A stretch of 64,000 nt of DNA from Methanoregulaceae archaeon PtaB.Bin056 (GCA_002067095.1 MVQD01000038.1:124188-188187), one strand, 5' to 3'; counted from the first letter of the stretch, positions 27,336 through 36,368 are shown. Translations and numbers: made by a program. Notes: generated from the letters alone by a model not told the origin.

Positions 27336-27388
27336 TTCTGAATACTCCTGATCCCTGTCTGTGCGTTATAAAATGGGGATGAATCTTC

Positions 27389-28153
27389 TTAAACCTTACT
27401 GGAAAAAGCAGTTTTTTCCACGTGATCCAGGACATAGCGCCGGATCCTGGCAAAATCCGTGCCCGTCCTCTCCCTTGGGCGCGGAAGATTGATCGGTACG
27501 ATATCCCTAATAGTCCCGGGGCGTGCCGTGAGGACCACCACCCTGTCCGAGAGGAAGACTGCCTCGTCCACGCTGTGAGTGACAAAAATGACGGTCTTCT
27601 TTGTCTTTTCCCAGATTTCCAGCAACTCCCGCTGGAGCATGTTCCTTGTCTGGGCATCAAGGGCACCGAACGGTTCGTCCATCAGAAGGATCTGCGGATC
27701 AATTGCAAGGGCCCTCGCAACGGCAACCCGCTGGCGCATGCCGCCCGAGAGTTCGAAGGGATAGTTCTCCGCAAAATCGACGAGTCCCACCATTTCCAGG
27801 AACTCGAGAGCCTTCGCCCTCCTCCGTGGCTTCTCCATCCCCTTCATCTCGAGGCCAAACGCGATGTTGTCGAGCACCGTCCTCCAGGGATAGAGTGAGT
27901 ATTCCTGGAATATCATGGCCATCCTTGGGCATGGGCCCTCAATCCTGTTCCCGTCAAGGAGAATGGATCCCCCCGTCGCGTGGTCGAGGCCGGCTATGAT
28001 CCGCAGAAGGGTGGTCTTCCCGCATCCCGAAGGGCCGAGTATGGAGACGAACTCGCCGTCCGCCACTTCCAGGTTTATGTGGGAAAGGGCCTGCACCTCA
28101 GCCTTCCCTTCTCCCAGAAACGACTTGGAGATGCCCTTCAGCACGAGGCTCAC
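27389..28153 (-). CDS. ABC transporter ATP-binding protein (nitrate/sulfonate/taurine type)
   Basis: The 254-residue ATPase has Walker A GPSGCGKTT (about 40-48), the signature LSGGMRQRVAVARALA, Walker B ILLMDEPFGALD and the switch His in FVTHSVDEAV. This subfamily (SsuB/TauB/NrtD-like) drives uptake of small anions. It is the third gene of the binding protein-permease-ATPase operon, 37 bases after the permease. Confidence 0.93.
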   Translation of the reverse strand: MSLVLKGISKSFLGEGKAEVQALSHINLEVADGEFVSILGPSGCGKTTLLRIIAGLDHATGGSILLDGNRIEGPCPRMAMIFQEYSLYPWRTVLDNIAFGLEMKGMEKPRRRAKALEFLEMVGLVDFAENYPFELSGGMRQRVAVARALAIDPQILLMDEPFGALDAQTRNMLQRELLEIWEKTKKTVIFVTHSVDEAVFLSDRVVVLTARPGTIRDIVPINLPRPRERTGTDFARIRRYVLDHVEKTAFSSKV

Positions 28154-28190
28154 CGGCCGTCACCTGCCTGTAAAGATTTCCTGATCTGTC

Positions 28191-28955
28191 TCATCGCTCA
28201 AGGCCCCTCCATGAGAACCACTTCTTCTCGACACGCTTGAAGACAAAGTCAATCAGGAGGCCAATAACGCCGATCACCACCATCCCGGCAATGATCAGGT
28301 TGGTCTGGCCGAAATTGTATGCATAAAGGATGAGGTATCCGAGCCCCTTTGAGATGCCCGGGAGCCATTCCGCGGCGACGACGCACATCCATGCAATTCC
28401 AAAACCTACCCGGAGACCCGTCCAGATGGTGGGAGCGGCCCCGGGGAGGACCACTTTTGTCATGATCTGCCGCTCCTTCGCCCCGAGCGTGGTCGCTACT
28501 TCAAGCCATGTCTTCTTGACCGATCTCACGCCGTCAACAGTGTTCAGAAGGATGGGGAAGAACGCACCGATGAAGATGATGAATACGATTGAGGTGAGCC
28601 CGATCTTGAACCATGCAAGTGCCAGCGGTACCCAGGCAAGGGGAGGGATTGGCCTGAGAAGCTCGATGGTTGAGTCAAAGAAATCGTTGAGCAGGGGTGA
28701 CCGCCCCATGAGGATGCCGATTGGTATTGCGACCGCTGCGGCGACGAGGAACCCCAGGCCCACGCGCTGGATACTGATGGCTGCATTCTCCACCATGCTC
28801 CCTGTCCCAAGGGTGTACTCCGGGCTGAACGGATGCAGGAGAATGGGTATGACCGTCTCAAGCGAGGGAACGATGAATGGATTGTTGACGACCCATGATA
28901 CCAACTCCCACCCAATGAGAAGAAGAATGGGGAGGAGTAACCGGAGATACCTCAT
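28191..28955 (-). CDS. ABC transporter permease (SsuC/TauC/NrtB type)
   Basis: The 254-residue permease has six predicted membrane segments and the EAA loop that contacts the ATPase (ATTLGAKERQIMTKVVLPGAAPTIWTGLRVG in the region 160-190). The family imports sulfonates, taurine, nitrate or related anions. It begins 12 bases after the binding-protein stop. The specific substrate is not visible from sequence. Confidence 0.93.
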   Translation of the reverse strand: MRYLRLLLPILLLIGWELVSWVVNNPFIVPSLETVIPILLHPFSPEYTLGTGSMVENAAISIQRVGLGFLVAAAVAIPIGILMGRSPLLNDFFDSTIELLRPIPPLAWVPLALAWFKIGLTSIVFIIFIGAFFPILLNTVDGVRSVKKTWLEVATTLGAKERQIMTKVVLPGAAPTIWTGLRVGFGIAWMCVVAAEWLPGISKGLGYLILYAYNFGQTNLIIAGMVVIGVIGLLIDFVFKRVEKKWFSWRGLER

Positions 28956-28967
28956 TATCCCCTAAGT

Positions 28968-30203
28968 TTATCCTTCCTTGACTGATAAACCGCTTGCTTC
29001 CAGGGAGTAGCGGATCATGACGTCCTGGATCGACCCCTTGCCGGGAGCGGCGATCTTGAGCGGCTTTCCGGCAGCGGAGCGCTCCTTTGCCCATGCGACA
29101 AAACTGTTCCAGTCAGTGGCAGGAGAGTCCTCCGTCACCACGACGCCGGAACCTTCGAAATTGATCGCCATGATGATCTTGACTGGCGTTCCCTTGTCTG
29201 CCGCAGAGATTGCGGGGGGGTTTCCTACCAGCGCAAACTGGATGTTGTCAGTTGCCATCAGCTGCATCAGCTGCGGGCCGGCATCCCCTGATATCAGTTT
29301 CAGCTCGGCAACCTTCTCTCCATTCACCATGAGATCCGCAGTATCGGGCCTTGATGCAGCAGGGTCCCTTGGCTTGAGGGCAATCCCGTATGTATCGTTG
29401 AAGTACTCCCACTTCTTGATGGCGACAAAGAGCGCGGCATGATGATCAGACATCAGGTAGCCCACGCCGACTGCGCCCTCCACCGGAGTAGGTGTCGCGA
29501 TCATCCCCTTGTCCACCATGGACTGCGCTGCGTCGTATGGGGTAGTGTCGAAGAGGAGTGCTTTTGAATCCGCGTCCGGCGAGTCCTTCAGTGACCCGGT
29601 GAGCACCTGGAGTTCTCTTAATGCATGGACGAATTCGATGTTTGAGTCCATCCACTGTTCCGTGGGCTCATTTTCGAATTTCACCGTCGGGAAGGCTCGT
29701 TTGAGTACGTCTACCGATGAGACCGAGATATCGCCGTAGGTGAAATTGCCCTTCCCCGCCAGCCATTCTGCGACGATCTCGGCACTCTCATCCGGGTGCT
29801 CCTCAAGATACCGTGTGGCGAGGATCATCGAGGCGGTCATGGCATTCACGAGATCAGGGTGTTCTGCGATGGCTTTCTCGGTTGCGGTGAAGACGCAGCA
29901 GGGGTGATCTTTCCATTTGCCTTCAGGCGGCATATCGCCCGAGTAGACAAGGACCTTTCCTATCCCTGCCATGGGCGGGACCTCGACAAATGGCTGCCAG
30001 GCGATGTAGCCGTCGATCTGGTCTGTTCCGAGAAGGGTAGGCATAGGCCCTGTTCCCTTGGTGTACGTGACGATAACCTGGGCCCCTGCAGGAGACACCG
30101 TGGGCGTAGGGGTCCCCGTAGGAGGGGTTGGAGTGATGCACCCGGCGATCAGTGCTGCGCACAACAGGACGCCGATGGTTGCACACGCATGCGACATTTT
30201 CAT
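28968..30203 (-). CDS. ABC transporter substrate-binding lipoprotein, apparently circularly permuted
   Basis: The 411-residue protein has a lipobox signal (ALIAGC, Cys22) and a Thr/Pro-rich spacer. Residues 41-235 (VIVTYTKGTG, GYIAWQPFVEV, GKWKDHPCCVFTA, YDAAQSMV) match what is normally the second half of this family. Residues 245-411 (VGYLMSDHHAALFVA, SGDAGPQLMQLM, GNPPAISAADKGTP, KIAAPGKGSIQDV) match what is normally the first half, ending GLSVKEG, the point where the second half would usually continue. Both halves look undamaged, so either a working permutant or a rearranged pseudogene is possible. It leads the transporter operon. Confidence 0.85.
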   Translation of the reverse strand: MKMSHACATIGVLLCAALIAGCITPTPPTGTPTPTVSPAGAQVIVTYTKGTGPMPTLLGTDQIDGYIAWQPFVEVPPMAGIGKVLVYSGDMPPEGKWKDHPCCVFTATEKAIAEHPDLVNAMTASMILATRYLEEHPDESAEIVAEWLAGKGNFTYGDISVSSVDVLKRAFPTVKFENEPTEQWMDSNIEFVHALRELQVLTGSLKDSPDADSKALLFDTTPYDAAQSMVDKGMIATPTPVEGAVGVGYLMSDHHAALFVAIKKWEYFNDTYGIALKPRDPAASRPDTADLMVNGEKVAELKLISGDAGPQLMQLMATDNIQFALVGNPPAISAADKGTPVKIIMAINFEGSGVVVTEDSPATDWNSFVAWAKERSAAGKPLKIAAPGKGSIQDVMIRYSLEASGLSVKEG

Positions 30204-30247
30204 GCAGACAGTGTACTCACCGGTGCAGATAAATTCTCCGAAAGATT

Positions 30248-30266
30248 ACTGTTATTATACAATAGT
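30248..30266. promoter_or_regulatory. Candidate operator between the ABC operon and its regulator
   Basis: ACTGTTAT-TAT-ACAATAGT is an imperfect inverted repeat (6 of 8 half-site positions match) in the AT-rich 30204-30389 spacer. It lies just before the TATA box of the divergent regulator gene and could also cover a TATA-like TTGTATAATA for the transporter operon. An HTH protein encoded next door is the natural candidate binder. This is inference. Confidence 0.35.
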
Positions 30267-30273
30267 GTAAGAA

Positions 30274-30280
30274 TATATAA
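30274..30280 (+). promoter_or_regulatory. TATA box upstream of the HTH regulator
   Basis: TATATAA in a GAATATATAATTTAATA context. Transcription would begin near 30303-30307, five bases or fewer before an ATG at 30308 that opens a 44-codon reading frame overlapping the regulator start. Confidence 0.45.
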
Positions 30281-30389
30281 TTTAATAGGCCTTTTGTATC
30301 TAATATTATGACAAAAAGAAAAATGATTGCTCCAGAATGGACAAAAAGATTATCCCTGGACAGCGCAACATCTCATCTCGCGAGGGAAC

Positions 30390-30920
30390 ATGCAGATCGA
30401 TCCGGTAGACCGCCTGGTAAAAGCAGCGCTCATTTCAGATGAAGAGTTTGTCCATACCCTCCGCGAGGTCATGCAGCGTGACCTGCGTATAAGCGTCAGG
30501 GAGCTTGCCGAGAAGAGCGGGATCGCACCAAGCAGTCTGTACAAGATCGTGCATGGAAAGAGGTCCCCGAACCTCTCAACCCTGCGCGCAGTGGTTCATG
30601 CGATGAGGAGGATCACCCATTCTGTCGAGGGAGAATTCATCGGCCTCATTGCCGCCCGCCCGGTACTTGACGTGATACAGGAGCGCAACACAGAAGTCGA
30701 CGGCCGGAAGGTAAGGGTCCGCGAGTACCCCGTGCATACCATGGAAGAGGCTACGATCGCGGCGATACGGGCAGAACGGGAGGGTGCCGTGGCCATCGTC
30801 TGCGCACCTATTGTCAGCAGCGTGATCGAGCAGCTGGTGAAGGTTCCGGTCGCCACGATCATCCCGAGAGAATCGGTGCAGAGGGCAATCGAGCTTGCGG
30901 CCCGGAAAGCGTGGCTTTAA
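30390..30920 (+). CDS. HTH-domain transcriptional regulator
   Basis: The 176-residue protein (start ATG 30390) has an XRE-like helix-turn-helix (about 25-80: LREVMQRDLRISVRELAEKSGIAPSSLYKIVHGKRSPNLSTL region) and a C-terminal domain of about 85 residues (VREYPVHTMEEATIAAIRAEREGAVAIVCAPIVSSVIEQ) that may bind a ligand. It is divergent from the ABC transporter across a spacer with a dyad, so it probably regulates that operon. It lies 42 bases before argH on the same strand. An upstream TTG at 30327 is an alternative start. Confidence 0.8.
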   Translation: MQIDPVDRLVKAALISDEEFVHTLREVMQRDLRISVRELAEKSGIAPSSLYKIVHGKRSPNLSTLRAVVHAMRRITHSVEGEFIGLIAARPVLDVIQERNTEVDGRKVRVREYPVHTMEEATIAAIRAEREGAVAIVCAPIVSSVIEQLVKVPVATIIPRESVQRAIELAARKAWL

Positions 30921-30962
30921 TCTCATTCCAGCGTCCTAACTGTATGCGAGGTTATTGATAGG

Positions 30963-32444
30963 ATGGAGCAGGACGTGGTGCGGAGGGGACGACTCACGGG
31001 GGAGCGGAGCGGAGAGATGATGCACTTTCTCTCTTCGATGGGTGCAGACCGCTGCATCGCAGATGCGGATATCCTGGTCGATATCGCCCATGTGCTGATG
31101 CTCTCAAGGCAGAAGATCATCGAAAAAGACCAGGCGGGCATGATCCTGTCCGCACTTCTGGAACTATACGATAACGGGATTCCAGAGGGTGCCTTTGATG
31201 ACCGGTTCGAGGATATCCATGCAGGCATCGAGACTCTTCTCATTGCAACAATTGGAGAGGAAGCCGGAGGGAGGCTGCATATAGGGCGCTCGAGGAACGA
31301 CGAAGTCGCAACCTGCCTGCGTCTCCGTGTGAGGGAGGATATCGTGCGCCAGCTCTCCATCCTCATCCGCCTGCGAGAGACACTGCTCATCCTCGCAAAG
31401 GAGCATATCGACAGTGTCATGCCCGGATTCACGCACCTCCAGCACGCACAGCCCACCACCCTTGCACACCACCTCCTCGCCCACGAGGCTGCATTCGGGA
31501 GGGATTTCCAGAGGATTGCGGGAGCACTTTCCCGGGTGGACCAGTGCCCGCTCGGTGCCGCGGCTTTTGCGTCAACCAGTTACCCCATACAGCGAGAGTT
31601 CGTCGCAGAACTCCTTGGTTTCCAGGGTGTGCTTGAAAATACCATGGATGCGGTTTCCTCGCGCGACTTCGCACTCGAGTTACTCTCATCCCTCGCAATC
31701 ATGATGACGCACGCGAGCCGTGTCTGCGAAGAGCTGGTGGTGTGGAGCTCCGGGTTTGCCAGGTTCGTCGAGCTTGATGACGCCTTCTGCTCCACGAGTT
31801 CCATCATGCCCCAGAAGAAGAACCCTGATACTGCAGAGGTGATGCGGGCCAAGGCCGGATCAGTGCTCGGTTCGGCCACTGCGGCATTTGCCATCGGAAA
31901 AGCCCTTCCCCTGAGCTACAACCGAGACCTGCAGGAACTCAACCCTCACCTCTGGAGAGGGATCAGGGATGCAAAACAGAGCACCCGCCTCCTCGTGGAC
32001 ATGCTCTCTTCGGCCACCTTCAATACCGCTGCCATGGCAGAGGAGGCAGGGAGGGGATACTCCACTGCGACTGAAGTTGCGGACATGCTGGTCCAGTCGC
32101 ATGGTTTTGCCTTCAGGACCGCACACACCCTGGTTGGCAAGGCAATCCAGAAAGGAGGTCTTGACCTCCCCACGCTTGACCGTGCTGCAGAGGAGATGGG
32201 TCTTGCGCCTCTCTCAAAGATGGGGGTTACCGGAAATGATATCGCCGCGGCACTTGACGTGCAAGCCTGTATCGACCGCCGCAGGGCTAAAGGGAGCCCT
32301 TCTCCGTTCGCAGTGAAGATATCCCTCTCTTCCCGGAACGCGATACTGGCGGAAGACTCCCGGATACTGCAGGAGAGGATGTCTCATTACGCAGAGGCAA
32401 TCCGGCGCCTGATCAGCGATGCGAGGAAGGAGGCGGGGGAGTGA
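30963..32444 (+). CDS. argH: Argininosuccinate lyase
   Basis: The 493-residue enzyme completes arginine synthesis, releasing fumarate. Landmarks are RLTGE, GRLHIGRSRNDEVATCLR, MPGFTHLQHAQPTTLAHHLL, LGAAAFASTSYPI and the catalytic loop SSIMPQKKNPD. An N-terminal Met-rich start at ATG 30963 is chosen. The end overlaps the gatD start by four bases (GTGA). Confidence 0.97.
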   Translation: MEQDVVRRGRLTGERSGEMMHFLSSMGADRCIADADILVDIAHVLMLSRQKIIEKDQAGMILSALLELYDNGIPEGAFDDRFEDIHAGIETLLIATIGEEAGGRLHIGRSRNDEVATCLRLRVREDIVRQLSILIRLRETLLILAKEHIDSVMPGFTHLQHAQPTTLAHHLLAHEAAFGRDFQRIAGALSRVDQCPLGAAAFASTSYPIQREFVAELLGFQGVLENTMDAVSSRDFALELLSSLAIMMTHASRVCEELVVWSSGFARFVELDDAFCSTSSIMPQKKNPDTAEVMRAKAGSVLGSATAAFAIGKALPLSYNRDLQELNPHLWRGIRDAKQSTRLLVDMLSSATFNTAAMAEEAGRGYSTATEVADMLVQSHGFAFRTAHTLVGKAIQKGGLDLPTLDRAAEEMGLAPLSKMGVTGNDIAAALDVQACIDRRRAKGSPSPFAVKISLSSRNAILAEDSRILQERMSHYAEAIRRLISDARKEAGE

Positions 32445-33676
32445 GCGAGTTCCTGTCCGGGGACCTTGTCAGGTGCGTCGTGGGTGGCTCCGAACTGAAG
32501 GGGACCTACATCACCAGCCGCGACGGCATGGCAGTCCTGAAGGTGGACAGCGGGTACAATATTGGGGTCTTTCCCGGCGACTGCACTCTCATCGAGCGCC
32601 CTGCCCCAATGAAACCCGCGAGAGAGGAGGTTATCCAGGACCCCTCCCTCCCCGTGCTCTCCATCGTCTCCACCGGGGGAACAATCGCGAGCAGGATAGA
32701 TTACAGGACAGGTGCAGTCACGAGCCAGTTCGACGCATCAGACATCCTCCGTGCAATTCCCGGCATGAGCGCAATCGCCCGCTACCGGACCCGGAAGCTG
32801 TATACTATCCTTTCAGAGAACATGACCCCCTCGATATGGCAGGAACTTGCACGCGCTGTCTACGAGGAGATCCAGGGGGGGGCGAGAGGGGTCATCGTGA
32901 CCCATGGTACCGATACCATGGCGTACTCCGCAGCCGCTCTCAGTTTCATGCTCGAGACACCCGTGCCAGTCGTCTTCGTCGGTTCGCAGAGGTCTGCGGA
33001 CCGCCCCAGTTCAGACAATGTAATGAATGCACTCTGCAGTGCGAGCGTCGCAGTCGGGGACCTTGGCGAGGTGGCTGTGGTGATGCATGGGACGACAAGC
33101 GACGACCGGTGTGCAATCCACCGTGGAACGAGGGTCAGGAAGATGCACACCTCGCGGCGCGATGCGTTCCAAAGCATAGGCATCCCCCCACTGGGTTACG
33201 TTGACTATCCCTCGCTCAAGGTGACCCTCTCTCCTGGCACCGCAGTGAGGGGCGCCTGTGAACCCGCGCTCCACGACCGGCTTGAACCGGCATGCGGCCT
33301 CCTCTACTTCAGCCCGGGCATGTCCCCCGACATCCTCAACGCATATGCGGGATTCAAAGGGGTCGTGATTGCCGGGAGCGGGCTCGGCCACGTCAGCACA
33401 TCCCTTATCCCTGCAATACGGGAGCTGATTGACCAGGGGACCCTTGTTGTCATGACCTCCCAGTGCCTCAATGGGAGGGTGTGTGACCGCGTCTATGATA
33501 CGGGCAGGGACCTGATCAGGGCAGGCGTCGTCGAAGGGGAGGACATGCTCCCTGAGACCGCGCTGGTGAAGCTGATGTGGGTACTCGGAAACGAACCCGA
33601 TAGTGAGAAGGCGCGCCGCATGATGCATGAGAACCTGAAAGGAGAGTACACGAGGAGGTCTCTGCATGGATTATAA
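32441..33676 (+). CDS. gatD: Glu-tRNA(Gln) amidotransferase subunit D
   Basis: The 411-residue glutaminase-like subunit has a small beta-barrel N domain (about 1-80) and a type I asparaginase-like catalytic domain. Its two threonine motifs are STGGTIASRIDYRTGAV and VTHGTDTMAYSAAAL. It liberates ammonia that GatE uses to amidate Glu-tRNA(Gln), the archaeal route to Gln-tRNA. It starts at GTG 32441 inside the argH stop and overlaps gatE by 11 bases. Confidence 0.96.
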   Translation: MSEFLSGDLVRCVVGGSELKGTYITSRDGMAVLKVDSGYNIGVFPGDCTLIERPAPMKPAREEVIQDPSLPVLSIVSTGGTIASRIDYRTGAVTSQFDASDILRAIPGMSAIARYRTRKLYTILSENMTPSIWQELARAVYEEIQGGARGVIVTHGTDTMAYSAAALSFMLETPVPVVFVGSQRSADRPSSDNVMNALCSASVAVGDLGEVAVVMHGTTSDDRCAIHRGTRVRKMHTSRRDAFQSIGIPPLGYVDYPSLKVTLSPGTAVRGACEPALHDRLEPACGLLYFSPGMSPDILNAYAGFKGVVIAGSGLGHVSTSLIPAIRELIDQGTLVVMTSQCLNGRVCDRVYDTGRDLIRAGVVEGEDMLPETALVKLMWVLGNEPDSEKARRMMHENLKGEYTRRSLHGL

Positions 33677-35534
33677 ACGCCTCGGCCTCGTGGCCGGGAT
33701 CGAGATCCACCAGCAGCTGAATACAAGAGAGAAACTCTTCTGCCGTTGCCCGACACATCTTCGACCGTTCGAAGAGCATAACGGGGAATTTTTCCGGTAC
33801 CTCCGCGCAACAGAGAGCGAACTCGGCGAGATAGACCGGGCGGCACGCGAAGAGATGAAGAACCTCAGAAAGTTCCTGTATTATACCTACGACAGCACGT
33901 GCCTTGTGGAGAACGACGAAGAACCCCCAGCCCCACTCAACCCCGAGGCACTTACAGTCTGTCTCCAGATCGCAAAGATGTGTGGCATGACCCCGATACC
34001 CCAGGTACACACGATGCGAAAGCTCGTCATCGACGGGTCAAACACGAGCGGGTTCCAGCGAACGGCCCTCGTTGCCGTAAACGGCACTCTCCCGAACGGC
34101 GGGGCCATTGAGACGATATGCCTCGAGGAAGAGGCGGCCCAGAGAGTGAAGGGCGATGTCTTTTCGCTTGACCGACTGGGAATTCCCCTGGTGGAGATCA
34201 CCACCTCCCCCTGCATGCATTCCCCCGAAGAGGTGCAGGAGATAGCCGAGTACCTAGGGATGGTGCTCCGCTCGACCGGCAAGGTGAAGAGGGGCCTTGG
34301 GACGATTCGCCAGGACGTTAACATCTCGATCCGCGAAGGGGCCCGTGTGGAGATCAAGGGGGTCCAGGATCTGGACCTCATCGCCGAGGTGGTCAGAAGA
34401 GAGGTCCAGCGCCAGGAACGACTCCTTTCAATCCGGCAACGATTAACAGAGCGCGGTGCATCGGTATCCAGGACTCCGCACGATGTGACCGCTCTCTTCT
34501 CCCATTCCGGCTCGAAGATCCTCAAAAAGGCACCACGGGTCATGGCCGTCACGCTCGCAGGGTTCGCCGGTCTTGTCGGAGAGGAGATCCAGAACGGGAG
34601 GAGGCTGGGGAGTGAACTCTCCGATTATGCAAAGAAATGCGGGGTGGGGGGTATCTTCCATACTGACGAGCTTCCTGCCTACGGGATGACAGAGGATGAG
34701 GTGTCTGCACTCCGCGCTGAGGTGGGGGCTGGGGAGGCGGACTGCATCGTCCTTGTCGCAGGCGATATGCACCAGGCAGAGTGCGCATGCCAGCAGGTCA
34801 TTCTGAGGGCCGAGCTTGCATTGAAAGGAGTCCCAGAGGAGACGAGGAAGATGCTGGAAGGTGGCAGCACCTCGTACATGCGGCCACTCCCGGGAGCGGC
34901 GAGGATGTATCCCGAGACCGATGTCTTTCCCGTCACGGTCACTTCAGAATGCTGGGAAGCGATACCCCGCGTTGAACTCCTGAACGCGAAGGCCGAACGG
35001 TTTTCCAGGGAGCATGGGCTCGATACCGCGGTAGCACGGCAGATGGCGTATTCCGAGCACGTGCTGCTCTTCGAGAGGGCAGTGGATCTCGGCATCGCCC
35101 CCACCCTTGCGGCCCGGACCCTTATTGCAACCCTGAAGGAGATATCCCGGGAAGGGCTCGACATCAACCCGCTCGTTGCTGATCATGATCATTGTGGAAA
35201 CCCGATCATCCCGGAAGTATTGCAGGTGCTGCTCGGGGTAAAGAAGGCGCGCGTCGGCAAGGAGGCCATCCCGGATGTGTTGAGGAGGATTATTCGGGGT
35301 GAATCTTCGGAGTCGGCCATGCAGAGCGTGGAATCAACGGCTGAAGGGGCCGATCTTGAAGCGCTTGCGAAACGCATCGTGCGCGAGAGGATGTCGTTCG
35401 TGAAGGAGAAAGGCATGGGAGCTCTCGGCCCTCTCATGGGAGTGATGATGAAGGAAGTTCGGGGTGCGGTAGATGGCAGGAAAGTCTCTCAGGTCTTGAA
35501 GGCCGCGCTCTCTGATGCACTCGGGGAAAAATAA
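33666..35534 (+). CDS. gatE: Glu-tRNA(Gln) amidotransferase subunit E
   Basis: The 622-residue subunit belongs to the GatB/GatE family: GLVAGIEIHQQLNTREKLFCRCPTHLR, FQRTALVAVNG, and VNISIREGARVEIKGVQDLDLIAEVVRREVQRQ. A GatE-specific inserted domain occupies the middle and the C-terminal YqeY/GatB tail (about 560-622) binds the tRNA elbow. It is translated just after gatD with an 11-base overlap. Confidence 0.97.
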   Translation: MDYKRLGLVAGIEIHQQLNTREKLFCRCPTHLRPFEEHNGEFFRYLRATESELGEIDRAAREEMKNLRKFLYYTYDSTCLVENDEEPPAPLNPEALTVCLQIAKMCGMTPIPQVHTMRKLVIDGSNTSGFQRTALVAVNGTLPNGGAIETICLEEEAAQRVKGDVFSLDRLGIPLVEITTSPCMHSPEEVQEIAEYLGMVLRSTGKVKRGLGTIRQDVNISIREGARVEIKGVQDLDLIAEVVRREVQRQERLLSIRQRLTERGASVSRTPHDVTALFSHSGSKILKKAPRVMAVTLAGFAGLVGEEIQNGRRLGSELSDYAKKCGVGGIFHTDELPAYGMTEDEVSALRAEVGAGEADCIVLVAGDMHQAECACQQVILRAELALKGVPEETRKMLEGGSTSYMRPLPGAARMYPETDVFPVTVTSECWEAIPRVELLNAKAERFSREHGLDTAVARQMAYSEHVLLFERAVDLGIAPTLAARTLIATLKEISREGLDINPLVADHDHCGNPIIPEVLQVLLGVKKARVGKEAIPDVLRRIIRGESSESAMQSVESTAEGADLEALAKRIVRERMSFVKEKGMGALGPLMGVMMKEVRGAVDGRKVSQVLKAALSDALGEK

Positions 35535-35605
35535 CACCGCCTCCTTCTTTGAAGAGGTCCAAAGTATTAAAAGAAGGCGTCGCAAATAAATTAAGGAGTT
35601 TGCCT

Positions 35606-35926
35606 ATGGGAAAAACAGGATCCGTCCAATGGACTCAGGTGAAAGGCGTCAAGGGCCAGATACGCCTGGTTCCAAAGTCTGAAGGGGAATTGAAAAAACC
35701 GGGACCGAACCAGCGGTTCAAAGCTGGCGCATCGCTGCGAAAGCTTGAACAGCTGATGGGAGAGGGCCAGGGCGGTTTCCGAGGGGGCCGCGGAGGAAAG
35801 GGTGGAAGGGGAGGCCGCGGAGGCCGCGCTTCCGAGTCAGGACCCCAGGCAAACCCCATGGTCCGCAAGGCCATGCGGAGGCCCAAGGTCTCCGTGCTTG
35901 GCGCCAAGCAGAAATCGGGCAGATAA
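35606..35926 (+). CDS. DUF5350 family protein with a Gly/Arg-rich (RGG-like) segment
   Basis: This is a 106-residue basic protein. ATG 35606 is chosen because AAGGAG sits seven bases before it; a frame reaching upstream lacks a ribosome site. The first ~40 residues (GKTGSVQWTQVKG, LVPKSEGELKKPGPNQRF) resemble the archaeal DUF5350 family. Residues 53-74 are nearly pure G/R/K (GGFRGGRGGKGGRGG and on), an RGG-box arrangement typical of RNA binding. The tail is basic (MRRPKVSVLGAKQKSGR). Confidence 0.7.
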   Translation: MGKTGSVQWTQVKGVKGQIRLVPKSEGELKKPGPNQRFKAGASLRKLEQLMGEGQGGFRGGRGGKGGRGGRGGRASESGPQANPMVRKAMRRPKVSVLGAKQKSGR

Positions 35927-36011
35927 CCACTATATATCGCCAATTCCCTTTTTTTTCGTGATTTTACTGGGAGTCCAGAAGTATCTTGTATCACTGCAGT
36001 ACAGTGAGAGT

Positions 36012-36368
36012 ATGGATCTGAAGACAGCGGTGAAGGGTTACCAGTTTGCCGAGCGTGCAAAGAGTGAACTGATCATCTCCTCGCAGCTCACTATCGCCCT
36101 GGCCGGGTTCCCGGACGCCGAGCGTCCCGGCGGAAAAAGGATGCTTATCCTCCTTCTGGAGGCGGTCCGATCCGAACTTGAATTTGCCTGGAAAGGGACC
36201 GAGATATCGGATTTCAGAAGAGCAATCAACATTCTTTCCGAATCGATCAGCACGGTTGAAAGCGAGAATTATGGCGCTGCATCCCTGAAGATGAGCGAAT
36301 CGATAAGCGCGGTCACGACTGCTGCCCAGGAATCATGGCAGGTACTCGAAGCAAATGGACTCATCTGA
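36012..36368 (+). CDS. Small helical protein of unknown function
   Basis: The 118-residue protein starts at ATG 36012. Its predicted content is almost wholly alpha-helical, with a Ser/Glu-rich heptad pattern (RAINILSESISTVESENYGAASLKMSESISAV). No transmembrane segment, cysteine motif or known catalytic motif is visible. I do not recognise the family. It overlaps the nitroreductase start by 14 bases, so the two are probably expressed together. TATATATC at 35931-35938 may be the shared promoter. Confidence 0.7.
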   Translation: MDLKTAVKGYQFAERAKSELIISSQLTIALAGFPDAERPGGKRMLILLLEAVRSELEFAWKGTEISDFRRAINILSESISTVESENYGAASLKMSESISAVTTAAQESWQVLEANGLI

